Position numbers and translations under genes: made by a program. A DNA stretch of 64,000 bases from Metamycoplasma gateae (GTDB lineage: Bacteria; Bacillota_I; Bacilli_A; Mycoplasmatales; Metamycoplasmataceae): the NCBI RefSeq assembly GCF_036352135.1, contig NZ_CP143578.1:558001-622000 (forward strand), read 5' to 3'. Shown in pieces: positions 29,826-41,648 of the stretch (the stretch's first letter is position 1; each line of letters opens with the position of its first letter). Below the pieces are notes generated by a model, which saw only the letters and a program-made list of their open reading frames with translations, did no database searches and had not been told where the DNA came from.

Positions 29826-31406
29826 TTACCTTTCTTTTTTTGTTTTATTTTGATTTTTATCTATTGTGTAGAATAATTTTAAGTTATTATTGTATAACAT
29901 TTTTTTATAATTTTTGAAATCTAATTTCTCAAAAATTAAAGATATTTTTAACTGTTCAGCCTTTTTCATTAATAAATTTACGTACAACATTGTTTTAGGT
30001 TCATTTAGACTATTTGTTAAATTTTTGTCTAATCAAATTATTTTTGATCACTCACCTATTTCATTAATTATGTCATCATTTATCTTATATACTTTAATAC
30101 CTATTGAAGCCTTTGGTGATTCTTCTTGAATTTGCTCAATTTTCTTTTTTACTCTTAACATACTTTTTTTAGAATTTATATTTATTAAATGAAACAATGA
30201 CTTATCGCTAGTGATTACTTGTTTAATAAATTTATTATCAACTAATCCAAAAATAAAATCTTCAATGTTTAAAATTTTTCCGTGTAAATTGATAATATTA
30301 GAGTTTTCGTAAAATTTAAGATAATAATTTTTATAAATATCCAAGGTTGTTAATACATCGCGGTTATCAATGTTTAATTCATCAAATTTTTTGTCAATTA
30401 ATAGCATGCTTAATTTAGAATTTTTATCACCGAAATCATTAAAAGAAAAATTTTTTAAATCAATATTATTACTTCTTAAAATTTCATCTGTTACATATTC
30501 GTATTTTTCTTTAAATAGTTTTAAATCTTTATTATTTTCAAAGTCAATTGTTGAAATATCTAAATGGTTTAAAGAATGAGTTTTTATATAGTCAAATATT
30601 AGTTCATAACTATAATTGTTTTTGTTTGTTAACAAAGTATTCTCAAAAGTAAAAAACGTTTCATATAAATAACCAAAATGTTTTGAATTATCCTGTATTG
30701 CATCAACAGCCTTAATAATGCTTTTTTTCTTAAATTTTGAATATGGAAAAACAAAAAATAATTTATTTCAATCTAAAAAAACTTTTATTCCCCTCGCCTT
30801 TATTTTTAAACAACAGCTCTTAAATAAGTTAATAAAGTTATTTACATTATTTAAATTTTTATAATTTAATATAAATCCACAAGCCTTATACTTACTATTT
30901 TGATCTAATAAGAAGCTAATATTATTGTTAATTGGTTCAAAAACTTCTTCTTCTTTATTGTTTATTTCGTTTCAATTTATTGTTAGATAAGCAACGTTAC
31001 TACTTACAAAAACAATTTCCATGTTAATCTTGGTTTTTCAAGCAGAAAACTTATGTGGTTGCTTTTCAAAACTTATAATTGAATTTTCTTTGTTTTTTAA
31101 AGAATTTGAAATTAGAAAGTTAGATTTTTTATCCAAAAGTTTTTGAAAATCTTCTATTTTTTTTCATCTGTTATTTAACAAATTAAGTTTTTTTAAGAAA
31201 AAAGGTTCATTATTAACATCGGCAATGTTATTAAGGTGTTTTATTCGATTTTTATCAACATTAATTTCAAGGCACATAAAACCATTTTTATTTTTAGCAG
31301 TATATTTCTTTTTGTTTGCTCAAATAATTAAAATTGTTATTGTTGTACAAGAAATCACTAAAGCTAAAATAACCCATATAACAACTAAGTAATTGCTATT
31401 AATCAT
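29826..31406 (-). CDS. Membrane-anchored protein resembling a degenerate GGDEF-EAL protein
   Basis: 526 residues. One N-terminal membrane helix (LVVIWVILALVISCTTITIL, residues 7-26) leads into a cytoplasmic part. A region at about 170-240 has the GGDEF-like pattern of GFILNYKNLNNVN and, later, KVFLDWNKLFFVFPYSK, but LDWNK replaces GGDEF. The C-terminal region resembles an EAL barrel: near residue 430 GIKVYKIN, then SKIIWLDKNLTNSL, then LLMKKAEQLKISLIFEKL, matching the DDFG, IKLD and ViAEGvE strands, with the acidic ligands missing. If real it would be a non-catalytic sensor or scaffold. The match is by eye. It overlaps the pcrA stop by 8 bases. Confidence 0.5.
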
Positions 31407-33612
31407 CTAAGCTACCATCTCACTTTTTAATAGACTGATGTGATCTTTCGAACTGTTTAACTTGTTTTTGGTTAGAAAATTTTACTGTTATTATTGTGCC
31501 TACCATGTCAACAATTTCGCCCTTACCAAATATTTTGTGCATTATATAATCACCGACAATTAAATCACTGTTATTTAGGTTGTTCTCTTGTGCGATTGAG
31601 AAATTGTTTGCAAGGGCCACGCTACCGTCTTTTTCTTTAATCCCAGCTTCTGCTAAAAATCTACTACGTTTTGCAATGCCAATTCTGTTTATTGCAAAAG
31701 ATAAAAACAGTTTTTTCTTAGCTCTTGTAATTGCTACATACGCAAGACGTCTTTCTTCTTCTAATCCTTCGATATTTTCTTCAAAATAATTTGAATTATT
31801 TAAAAATGTAAAATCTTTATTTGGAGAAATTGAGATTGCTCTTTTTAAAGGAAAAGTACCTTCAGCTAATCCACAAATAAATACATAATCAAATTCTAAC
31901 CCCTTAGCATTATGAACAGTCATTAATGATACAAAGCTAGTAGCATCGTCTTCAACATCTCGGTCGGTTATTAGTGTTATTTCTTGAAGATATTCATCTA
32001 TCGTTCCGTGAGTATTTTGTTTTTCTCATAACTCAATAGCATTAATTAAACTCATAAAATTTTCTTTCTTAGATTCATAGTCTTCTTCTGAGCTTTTAAA
32101 GATATCAAAGTAAGAAATAGTTTTGAACATAAATTCTTTTAAAGTGCTACTTATTGTATTGGTTTTTAAAGCTACCCTAGCTCATCTTATAGAGTTTATT
32201 AAATCTGCAAGTCTTTGTAAAGTTGAAGTAGAAACACTTAATGTCTCTTGAATTTCATCAAAGTGTTCCTCAATAGCTTTAAATAAATCTAATTTTTTTT
32301 CTCTTGCAAAGTTTAATAGTTTATCGACAGTTATATCACCGATTTTTCTAGAAGGTTTATTTATTATTCTTAACAACATTAATTCACTGCCGTCATGAAT
32401 GACTCTTAAATAAGCTAATGCATCTTTAATTTCTTCTCTTTGATAAAACTTAATAGAACCAAAAAGTTTATATATTGTATTTTCTTTAATCAAAGCCTCT
32501 TCTATAGCTCTTGAGTAGCTGTTAGTTCTAAATAAAATTGCTATGTTTTTTAGTTGAACTCTCGATCTTTTAAGTTCTGAAATTTTTTGTGCAATCCATC
32601 TAGCCTCCGCTTCTTCGCTATGGCCGCAGAAAAAATCAACATCTTCACCCTCATCATTATGGGTAAAAAGGTTTTTTTCTAATCTTAATTTGTTTTTAAC
32701 AATTAATTTATTAGCATAATTTAGTATTCTTTTGGTTGAACGGTAATTTTCTTCTAATTTAACTGTTAGAGTATCACTGTAATCCTTATGGAAGTTGATT
32801 ATTATGTTTATATCTGCATTACGTCAGCTATAAATAGTTTGGTCCGGATCACCAACGATAGTTAATTTGTTTGTTGAACAAAGCTTTTGAATTATTTTAT
32901 ATTGGATAATACTTGTGTCTTGAAATTCATCAACTAATAAGTAATCAAAACGTTTAGATCATTTTTTTGAAATACTTTCATATTGTGGATCGTAAAAAAG
33001 AGTAAAAACAAAAACTAATAAATCATCGAAATCAAGGGCTTTTGATCTTTTTAATCTTTCTTGGTAATTGTGATAGATTTTTTCTTTAGTTTCAATTATT
33101 CTTCTTTCTTGAGGAGATAAATTAGTATTAAAGCCTTCATCGTTTGTTTCAAGAAAATCAAATAATGTGTTTTTCTTGTTTTGAATATAAGAAAGCATTG
33201 AATTATAACTAAATTCATTATTAGAAATTTCTAATTCAGAATAAACAGATTTTAATATTGCTCTTTGATCTGTTTCGTCAACAATTTGAAAATCGTTATT
33301 ATAACCAAGTAGATGAATTTCGTGTCTCAAAATTCTTGCACATATTGAGTGGAAAGTGCTTATAATCGGAAGATTATCGGGGTTATCAATCATGGTGATA
33401 ACTCTTTGTTTCATTTCGTTAGCTGCTTTGTTTGAAAAAGTTAAAGCCAGAACTTTAGCTGGATTTATTTTTAATTCATCTATTAAATAAGAAATTTTAT
33501 AAGTTAAAACTCTGGTTTTTCCCGAACCAGCTCCTGCTATTATACGAAGAGGGCCTTCATTGTATTCTACAGCCCTTCTTTGTTGTTCATTTAAATTATC
33601 TAAATTGACCAT
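31399..33612 (-). CDS. pcrA: UvrD/PcrA-type ATP-dependent DNA helicase
   Basis: 737 residues from ATG 33612 with AAGGGG upstream. Superfamily 1A motifs are in order: Q motif LNEQQRRAVEY, motif I IIAGAGSGKTRVLTYKI, motif Ia LTFSNKAANEMK, the SLLVDEFQDT/GDPDQTIY pair (read on the minus strand at about 32950-32840), motif V TVHNAKGLEFDYVFI, and motif VI EERRLAYVAITRAKK. The C-terminus has the Tudor-like region DYIMHKIFGKGEIVDM. It unwinds DNA in repair and plasmid replication. An in-frame upstream extension to 33768 lies in the IS end and is not part of the gene. First gene of pcrA-GGDEF/EAL-like-pepO. Confidence 0.95.
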
Positions 33613-33649
33613 GTGTACCCCTTGAAAAAATAAGAAACTATATCTTAAA

Positions 33650-33655
33650 ATTATA
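33650..33655 (-). promoter_or_regulatory. pcrA -10 box
   Basis: A perfect TATAAT on the minus strand about 38 bases before the pcrA start. It lies between the IS and pcrA, so pcrA keeps a promoter despite the insertion. No good -35 is seen. Confidence 0.5.
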
Positions 33656-33693
33656 ACATTATTACCCTGCATAATAAGTAATAGCAAATAAAA

Positions 33694-33713
33694 ATAGTCT
33701 ATTACTAGACTAT
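33694..33713. repeat. Target-site duplication, copy beside pcrA
   Basis: ATAGTCTATTACTAGACTAT, 20 bases, identical to 34987-35006. It forms a perfect 8-bp hairpin with loop TTAC. IS30-family elements of the IS1630 type are known to target and duplicate such inverted repeats of 19-26 bases. Confidence 0.85.
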
Positions 33714-34986
33714 CCCAAAGAGAAAGTTCAAGTGCAACACAATGCCTTGGGCTTTTTTTATTATACATTTTATTTTTTTAAAATTAATAAATCAAAAAAA
33801 AAGTAAATAGAAAATATTCATTTTTTCAAATGAAGATAAGCATAATTTTATTATGTTAATTTTTGTTAATAATAATTATTTAATATATTCTAAATAGGTT
33901 TGTAATGGTGTCTTCCAATTTAATATTTCCCGCGTCATATTATTTATTTGGTTAACAACTGAGTCAAGTTTTTCTTGAGTTATAGTATTAAAGTTAAAAC
34001 CTTTTTTGAATTCTCTTCTCAAAATTCCATTTCAATGTTCATTTGAGCCTCTTTGAAAAGATGCATAAGGTTCAGCTCTATAAATCTTTATATTTAATCA
34101 TCTGGCTAAAATACCTATTTTTTCAAATTCAATACCATTGTCTACTGTTATTGTTTTTACTTCTAATTCATTATCTCTTATAATCTTTTTTAACTCTGAA
34201 TTAATTATATTTGGTGATTTGCTTTGTATTATTTTTGCAAACCCTATTCTTGTTTTTCTTTCAGTTAAAGTTAAAACATTATTATATCCATTGGCTCTCT
34301 TTCCTAAAACTAGATCTGCTTCTCAGTGTCCAAATTCAAGTCTTAAATCTATAGATTTAGGTCTAGTTCATATTGGAAAAACATAATCAGCAGATTTTAC
34401 AAGCCGTTTTATTATGGATGCTGTTCTTTTACCACCTTTTTTATAATATTGTCTTAATTTATCGTACTTTTTTATAACTCAATTATTAGTGTTTATTCAA
34501 TTAAAAACCGTTCTTAAAGAAGGACAACAGTGTTTTGTGCTAGTTTTTATAAAATTATATGTTGACTTTATACCAAAAAACTTTTTGTCATATTTTTGTA
34601 AAAAAGCGTTAGAAAAATTTTTGAATTTTTGGTTATCCACGAATTTAAAATAATACTTATGTCTTGATCTTTCTCTTGTTTTTAAACTAGCGTGTTTAAA
34701 TTCATAAGTTCCAAAACTATTTGTATTCCTCTTTATTTCTCTACTTAGGGTCGAAACACTTCGCTCGATTAATCTCGAAATCCTACGAAGAGAATAATTT
34801 AACTTTAAATAATTTTCAATAATTATTCTTTCATTATCTGTTAAATGGTTATATTTTTTTATTGTATAATTCATATGAGTTCCGTTCCGTTCCAATGGAA
34901 CTTTTTCTTTTTAATTAATATAAAAAATTCAAGTTCCACATCTAAATTTTACTTTAAACGTGTTGCACTTGAATTTTCAATTTAGG
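33714..34986 (-). mobile_element. IS30-family insertion sequence, IS1630-like
   Basis: 1273 bases bounded by 27-base imperfect terminal inverted repeats, 23 of 27 matching. The left end starts CCCAAAGAGAAAGTTCAAGT and the right end, read inward, CCTAAATTGAAAATTCAAGT; both continue GCAACAC. It holds one intact transposase gene on the minus strand and is flanked by 20-base direct repeats that are themselves a hairpin. It lies between the RDD membrane-protein gene and pcrA, both intact. Perfect flanking repeats suggest a recent insertion. Confidence 0.9.
33876..34874 (-). CDS. IS30-family transposase
   Basis: 332 residues from ATG 34874. The N-terminal HTH is typical of IS30 (KKYNHLTDNERIIIENYLKL then RRISRLIERSVSTLSREIKR). 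The DDE catalytic core is intact: GHWEADLVLG (first Asp), TVDNGIEFEKI (second Asp), and RGSNEHWNGILRREF (Glu), with the C-terminal NWKTPLQTYLEY. TGA Trp codons are used, so the element is adapted to mollicutes. A small hairpin GTTCCATTGGAAC lies upstream and may damp translation. It cuts and joins the element's ends. Confidence 0.93.
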
Positions 34987-35006
34987 ATAGTCTATTACTA
35001 GACTAT
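34987..35006. repeat. Target-site duplication, copy beside the RDD gene
   Basis: Identical to 33694-33713. The stop codon TAG of the RDD gene (35003-35005) lies inside this copy, so the target hairpin was the end of that gene before insertion. Confidence 0.85.
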
Positions 35007-35662
35007 TCTATAAGATTAACTTCAGGTAAAACTCTTTTTTTGGGCATTATTTTTTTATTATCTTCTTCGTTTATTATTTCTTCGTATTTATTTTTTCAAA
35101 CAGTAAGAGAATTTGAGAATTTATCATTTAAGTTAATTCTATTTGCTTTAATACCGGTGATAAGGATAAAAAGTTGAATATTTATAGCAATAACACTTAA
35201 AGCGGTCGGGATGCTCAATATTAATTTTTCTACATTATTTAGCTTATTTCCTCTTGCCGCTTTTAAAAATGCATCGGTAGATAACAACATGAAAGATATG
35301 AAAACAAACATCCACAGGAAAGAAAAAAGTCTTTGTCTATCGAAAATAACTTTAGAAAGTTTTTTATCATTTTTTTCGGTGGGTAAAATTTTAATTTTAC
35401 AGATTAGCATACCAACAGTTTGTCCTCTTGAAATTATAGGTATTAGTATGTATCAAAAAACTAAAAAAACTATTAAAAACAACAATCAAAAACGGTAAAT
35501 TATTTCCTTATAAACAGTATTTTCTGTATGGAAATCACCTTTTTTGTAGTTGAAAACTAAGAAAGATGTAGATATTGTAATAAATATAAATATCAGTAAA
35601 TCAATTAGTGTTGCCAGTGTTCTAATTCAAAAATTAGCCTTAATATTTTTTTTAATTATCAT
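35003..35662 (-). CDS. RDD-family membrane protein
   Basis: 219 residues. It begins KANFWIRTLATLIDLLIFIF, whose Arg and Asp match the RDD pattern, and has about four membrane segments, including FWLLFLIVFLVFWYILIPII followed by SRGQTVGMLICKIKIL, the characteristic RDD stretch. The soluble C-terminal tail is charged (KNKYEEIINEEDNKK). Function in the family is poorly known; Na+/H+ antiport has been reported for some members. The start overlaps the glycosyltransferase stop by 7 bases, and its stop codon lies in the IS target repeat. Confidence 0.8.
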
Positions 35663-36657
35663 ATAAATTTTTTAAATATTTGTTCTCACTTTTTAAGTAA
35701 TCCATCAGTTAAATTAAAAAGAGTTATAACCTTAAATTTTACAAAGTATTTATTATTATTGATTAAATCTGTTCAATGTGGTTTAAGAGTCTTAATTTCG
35801 TTAATAAGGGATAGTTTTACATTTTCTAAAGCTTTTCATTCCATTGAATTCCTTTTGGTTTTATATGTACTTAAAATGCCCGCAACATAATAACAGTAAT
35901 TCATAAATTTAGAAAACTCTAATGCTTCTTTTAATTCTTTATCATCGTCATTTACAAAGCTAAAAATAAAGTTTCAACTTCTAGTTAATGATTTAGGATT
36001 AAACATTGAAAAACTGTTATTTCAGTTTTCAATTCAAGTATCTGGGAAATATGCAAAAGTTTTAGAGTTTATTAATGCTCTAAAAACAAAGTTAGGTGAA
36101 TACTCTAAGTTTAAATCTCTAAATTTTTGATTGTCAAATATTGTTTTTGCTATTTCTTTTTTGATAAAACAATTAAAAACAAAAGGTGTTACAAGAGCAA
36201 ATGGTAGTTTATTTTTTTCTAAATCAATTAAACCTAAAGGAGGTAGAATATCTGATTTAATTAATGAATGAGAGATTGATTTATTAAAACCAGGCATTTC
36301 GATAAAATCAGGTTTATTGGTGAATGAATCAAGAAAAACGTCTAATCTTTGTATAAACTCACTTTTTAGTTTGCAATATGAGTATAAAACGTAAATATAT
36401 TGTGTTGTAACTAGTTCTAGTGATTCTTTAATAACGATATCAATGTGTTTATGAGAAGTGTTAAAAATAACTTTTAGTCTAGATCCCATTTTTTTTGATA
36501 ATTCATCAACTGTAATGAAATCAATTTCCTTTGGTCTATCAATAGCCAATATAACATCAAAGTTTTGACTTTTTTGTTTATAGACATTACTTAAAATTTC
36601 ATCAAGAGATATTGTTGGGTTATAAACTGGAATAATAATTGTTAAATTCTTTTGCAT
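35656..36657 (-). CDS. Family 2 glycosyltransferase-like protein
   Basis: 333 residues. The N-terminus NLTIIIPVYNPTISLDEILS is the nucleotide-sugar-binding start of GT-A family 2 enzymes, followed by a strand at FDVILAIDRP. The usual DxD is not clear: the expected position holds YIYVLYSYCKLK, so the enzyme may be atypical or inactive. No membrane helix is present, so it is cytoplasmic or peripheral. Mycoplasma GT2 proteins make glycolipids or polysaccharide. It lies between asnS and the RDD gene in a minus-strand run. Confidence 0.72.
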
Positions 36658-36663
36658 ATTTAC

Positions 36664-38007
36664 CTACATTTTTATTTGTCCTGCAACACGAGGGAATGGT
36701 ATTACATCTCTAATGTTTGAAACACCTGTCACATACATTACAAGTCTTTCAAAACCAATACCAAAACCGCTTGATGGAGCATATCCAAAACGTCTTAAAT
36801 CCAAATATCAATCTAATGGTTCTTTTGAGATGTTTAATTCGTTCATTCTATGAACTAATTTATGGTATCTTGATTCTCTTTGGCTTCCACCAATTAATTC
36901 ACCAATACCAGGAACAAGTAAGTCAAAAGCGGCTACAGTTTGATAATCATCGTTTTGGTACATATAGAAAGCTTTAATGTCTTTTGGATAATTTATAACA
37001 GCTACAGGCCCTTGCACAATCTTTTCAGAAAGAAACTTTTCATGTTCTGATGCTAAATCCATTCCAAAATGGATATTTTTTTCTTCAAACGAATCTCTGA
37101 ATTCCATTAGTTTTTTAACAACATCTTTGTATTCGATAACTGTTAGTTTATTTTCTAAAAATTTATTTAGTGTATCTAAAAGATTTGGATTTATTGAATT
37201 TAAAAACTTCATTTCATCTGGATAATTTTTAATTGTGTTATTTATAACAGTTTTTAATAAATCATCAGCAAGTTTAATTATGTCTTTTAACTCATAAAAT
37301 GCAACCTCTGGTTCGACCATTCAAAACTCTGCTAAATGTCTTGAGGTATGAGAATTTTCAGCTCTAAATGTTGGTCCAAATGTATAAACATTTTTAAAAG
37401 TCGCAGCATAAGCTTCTGCGTGTAATTGACCAGTTACACCCAAGAAAGCTTTTTGTTTAAAGAAGTAATCCTTTGTTTCGTCATCAACTAATAAAGTTTC
37501 CCCGGCCCCTTCACCGTCATTTGAAGTAATTATTGGTGAAGCCATATATAGAAAATCGTGTTCTTGAAAGTATTTATGAATTTCAAAAGCTAATGAGTTT
37601 CTTATTAACATGATACTTCTAAATAAGTTGGTTCTACTTCTTAAGTGAGGAATTTCTCTTAGAAAATCAAGGGTAGTTTCTTTCTTTTGGATAGGATAAT
37701 CTTCGTCTACATTGTTAATTAAAGATATATCTTCTAAAATCAATTCAAGTGGTTGAGGAGCATTTGGTGTTAAATGTATTTTTCCATTTACAACAAGAGA
37801 AGTTCCTAAAGTTAGTGAGGATAAGTTGTTTTTCTGAATAATTTCACCTTTGGCTACAACTTGTAGATTTGAAACTGTACTACCATCATTTATTGTTAAG
37901 AATCTAATTTTTTCATTTCCTCTATTTGAAATTAACCAACCCTTTAATTCAAATGTTTCATCTTCTTTGATTGTTTGTAATTTTTGCAATAGTTTTTTTA
38001 ATGTCAT
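36664..38007 (-). CDS. asnS: Asparaginyl-tRNA synthetase
   Basis: 447 residues. An N-terminal OB anticodon-binding domain ([20 protein letters not shown]) precedes the class II catalytic domain: motif 1 in [28 protein letters not shown] (typical of AsnRS), motif 2 [21 protein letters not shown], and motif 3 [16 protein letters not shown]. It charges tRNA-Asn. TGA at 37321-37323 encodes the Trp after LAEF. A promoter with TATAAT lies at 38044-38039 on the minus strand, about 32 bases before the start. It heads the asnS-GT2-RDD run. Confidence 0.96.
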
Positions 38008-38142
38008 GATTTACTCCCGATATGTTAATTGTAATTTAATTATAATTAATGTAATAATTATACTTAAATTAAGATTTAATATTGAATTTTGAGACACATT
38101 AGGATGAATTAAACTAAAAAATATAGCTTAAATTTAAAAGAA

Positions 38143-38162
38143 AAAAGCCTAAAAAGGCTTTT
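38143..38162. terminator. Terminator after the first PotD-like gene
   Basis: A perfect 8-bp hairpin AAAAGCCT/AGGCTTTT. On the minus strand it follows the PotD stop (38161) directly and ends in a T-rich run. Confidence 0.7.
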
Positions 38163-39929
38163 ATGATTTTGTTGTCTCAAAATAGTATGAAGCTATTTTT
38201 GTTCTTAAATTATTATCAATTATTGGGTATGTAAATAAAAAATAATTCTCATTAGTTGAAGGCTGGGCAAATATATCTTTAGCAGTTTCATCGTTTCCAA
38301 AATATCACTTTTCAATAAAATTATAAGTTAGTGAATCTGCTGGTGTGTAAGATATATAATCAAAGTTTGCAATTTCAGCTAATTCTGTGTCTGCAAATGA
38401 TTCGTTAAATGCATCTTCAAAAATTGAATAGCCATCATCTGAATTGTTTCTTACTATTATTAATCATTCTCAGTTATTATCTTCGTTATTATTAATAAAA
38501 TTATCGATTTCTTTTACCCAATTATCAAAGTTATGTCAGTAATCTTGACCTAAATTATTGTATTTTGGATTCTCTTCTAAAACCTTAATTATTTCTTCTT
38601 TATCATTATTAAAGATGTTTTCAAGAGTTTCTAAGGCAGATTGCTTCATTTCATCGGTAATATAACTTTTTAATTTAATGATAAATTGATTTTCTAAAAC
38701 GTTTAATGCTTTATTTAAATCATTGTGTTCATGAACTAATTTGTTGTTATGATAAATATTTTCTTTTAAAACTTCAAGAAAATTATTTGTATCTTCTTCA
38801 CTTAATTTATGCGAAAGAATTCAACCGTCCATTAATATATAGTTATATTTAGGTCTTACAAATCTAATTAATCCATCTTCAACGCTTGCAAAATTATCTT
38901 GTGAATAATATGCGTCTAAAGCATCACCATTATATATAACGGCTGAATCTGATCTTCCTGATTTAGGTTCTATTAAATAATTCAACAATTCCAAACCATC
39001 TCCACTAAGGTAGTTAAATTCCGTATTTTTTATCGAATGCCCAGAAGATTGTTTAACAAAATCGATGAACGAATCTATAGCCAGTTTGTAATTGTCGTCA
39101 TTAAAGTTAAATAATTTACCTTTGCCTTCATATGTAAAGGTCTTTTTTCATTCTTCGGGAGTTTCGCTTTTGTAGTTCATTGCTCCAATCATTAGGTTAT
39201 CGATGAATGCATTAGTTCATGCTACTCTTTGATATTGATTATCTTTGAGAATTGAAAAAATTTCAGTTCATGTTATGGGTAGGTCGAGATTTTCTAAGGC
39301 GTTTTGTGCTTTATCAATGTCCAGGTTAGGACGCGAATCCTTGTTTATATTATAAGCAATTCCTTTATCTTGAATATAGTAAGGGATTATATAATCTGCA
39401 AAATGATCCCATTCGTTATCGTGTTTTTGTTTCGTTTCGAAAGATCTTCATTGATTTTTTTCTTTATCTATTTCGAACCCAATCTTTTTTAAATCATCTT
39501 CAGTCATTAAACTAAGTTTATTATAAATAAGTGTGTCAAAACTTTCTAAATGATTTTGAACATTTGTTGTGAAGAATTTTTTTCTATTTTCTCAATTATT
39601 TGTACCATCACCAAAAACTTTTTCAAAATTAATCTTTTTAATTTTTTTATCCAAAATTAATTGAGCGGTTTGAAAATCACTACCAACTCCAGCTATCGCC
39701 TTATCTTGTGTAAGTGCTTGAGTAAATTCATTAATTTCCTTAAACTCTTTATAGTTGTAATTTTTCTTAATATTATTTACTATATCAGGCGCTAAATAAG
39801 ATTCATAATTATAAATACTAGGTCTATAATGATTTGTTAATTTAAATAGTAAGCCCCCTAGGAAAGCTAACGCTATTAAAAATATAAGTAAGTATATTGA
39901 TAATACTTTAAAAATTCTTTTATGCAATT
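38161..39929 (-). CDS. potD: Polyamine-binding protein PotD-like, membrane-anchored (copy 1)
   Basis: About 588 residues, starting at TTG 39927 with GGAGG nine bases upstream, next to the potC stop. One N-terminal helix (VLSIYLLIFLIALAFLGGLL) with no lipobox anchors it outside the cell. Blocks shared with the second copy are [34 protein letters not shown] and [16 protein letters not shown]. These fit PotD, which captures spermidine or putrescine for PotABC. The typical mollicute PotD is larger than the bacterial form, as here. It is the last gene of the potABCD run. Confidence 0.78.
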
Positions 39930-40792
39930 TATAAGGCCTCCTTGTAGAAGTCTTTTTGCGCTTGTTTTTTAGAAAGCATAATTGCTTTTTTTGCCTTTTT
40001 GTTTTGAGAACCCTTAAATACTATGTACATTGTGTTTCCAAAAATAACAATTAGTAGTGATATGGCCCCTATTGCTAACGATCAGGCTTGAAATTGTCCT
40101 TCATATAACTGAGTTCCTAGTGTTTCCGTATTTGAAACAATACGGGTAATAATGAAATCATCGAATGATAAAGTCATTGTCATCACAAAGGTAAAACCAA
40201 TTGAACCAAGCATATAAACAAAGTATGTTTTAAATCATGTTTTAAATTTTGAGTATCCTAAATCTTGACTTGCTTCAAAAATGTTCTTTGAAAACTTATC
40301 GCTTTTAGGAAGCATTATTAGAATTCCGTATGGTAAGCACATTACTGTATGACCGATGATTGATCTAAAGAAACCTTCGCTAGTTGCCTTTAATGTTCCA
40401 AAGAACAAAAAGTTTAGAACTATTGCAAGTGTTAAACCGGTAATTACGTCAGGATTTATCATTGGTACATTTGAGGTTGTTTGTACAAATGATCTAGCTG
40501 TTTTGTTTTTGTGTCTTCAAAGGGCAAAAACAGTTAGTAATGATATTGTTATAACTAAAATTGATGTTGCAATTCCTAATAGAAATGAGTTTACAAAAGC
40601 TAGTGTATGAGATTTTGAGAATAACTCTTTATAAGCATCGAATGAGGTTCTATTTCAAGTTGTTACTGAGAATATACCTTTGTCCGACGGTGAGTTAAAA
40701 CTGTATATTGTTCCAAAAATTAGCGGAACATATAGAAAACCAAGAATTACAAAAACATACGAATATTTTAAAAAGTTTTTAAATTTACTCAT
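39929..40792 (-). CDS. potC: Spermidine/putrescine ABC permease PotC
   Basis: 287 residues with six membrane segments. The permease EAA loop is FEASQDLGYSKFKTWFKTYF, where it would contact the ATPase, and the C-terminal segments follow it. TGA encodes the Trp in that loop. It overlaps the potB stop by 8 bases and abuts potD, confirming a potA-potB-potC-potD operon. Membrane subunit of polyamine import. Confidence 0.9.
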
Positions 40793-41648
40793 AGTTTCCT
40801 CCTTGTTTTTTCTTTCTTATTAAATAAGGTATACCGTAAATAATTCCATATATTGTTAATAATACAGATAAAGTAATAATAACCAATGTTGATGAGTTTG
40901 CTAAGTCAAACGGGTTGGCCGTGTTTGCAAATTGGTTGATTAGATTACCTATTAATTGCTTTTGACTACCGTTTGGCAACAATTTGTCTGAAATAATAAT
41001 CGAAGTAGCAGCCATCATTAATACAATTCCAAAACCACTTAATATGGCTTTTGATGAATATGGAATAATAACTTTAAATACAGTTTTAAATTTTGAGTAT
41101 CCAAGATCCTCTGAGGCTTCTAAAATATTTTTGGGCATATCTTTTAAAACTTGATAAAGAGGTAGAACCATAAATGGTAGATATAGATAAACCATACCAA
41201 AAATAATAAAGAAGTTATTGTTAAGTTGATTTTCATCAAATATAGCTGAAAATAATCCACGAATAGCTAAAGCTTTTGAAATTGTAAAAATTGCAAGAGG
41301 ACTTAATATAAGAGTTAAACCCAGAATTTTGATTATTTTATTCTTAGATCTTGCTACGATATAGGCATATGGAAAACCTATAATTAAAGCTAGTGTTGCG
41401 GCCAATAATCCTGTTAATAATGATCTAGCTATTATTATCCAAGTAGATGGTTTTATTGCAATTTCTCAATTTTCTAATCTAGTTTGCCCTTCTAAAGGTT
41501 TGAAGGCATAAATGCAAACAAAAATCATTGGAAGAATAATGAATAAAATTGCAAATATAATATAAGGAATTAAAAATGAAATTTGTAGTTTGGAAATAGG
41601 TGAAGAAAGTTTTTTATTTCTTTTTTCCTTAATTGTATTAAGCTTCAT
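40785..41648 (-). CDS. potB: Spermidine/putrescine ABC permease PotB
   Basis: 287 residues with six membrane segments. After a charged N-terminus, the first helix is ISFLIPYIIFAILFIILPMI, and the EAA loop is LEASEDLGYSKFKTVFKVII. Start chosen is ATG 41648, overlapping the potA stop; a TTG at 41660 is possible but lies further inside potA. With PotC it forms the channel. TGA at 41466-41468 encodes Trp. Confidence 0.9.

Noticed and set aside
33613-33768. N-terminal extension of pcrA in frame upstream
   Set aside because: It runs through the pcrA promoter and the IS end; ATG 33612 has a proper ribosome site and starts the conserved region.
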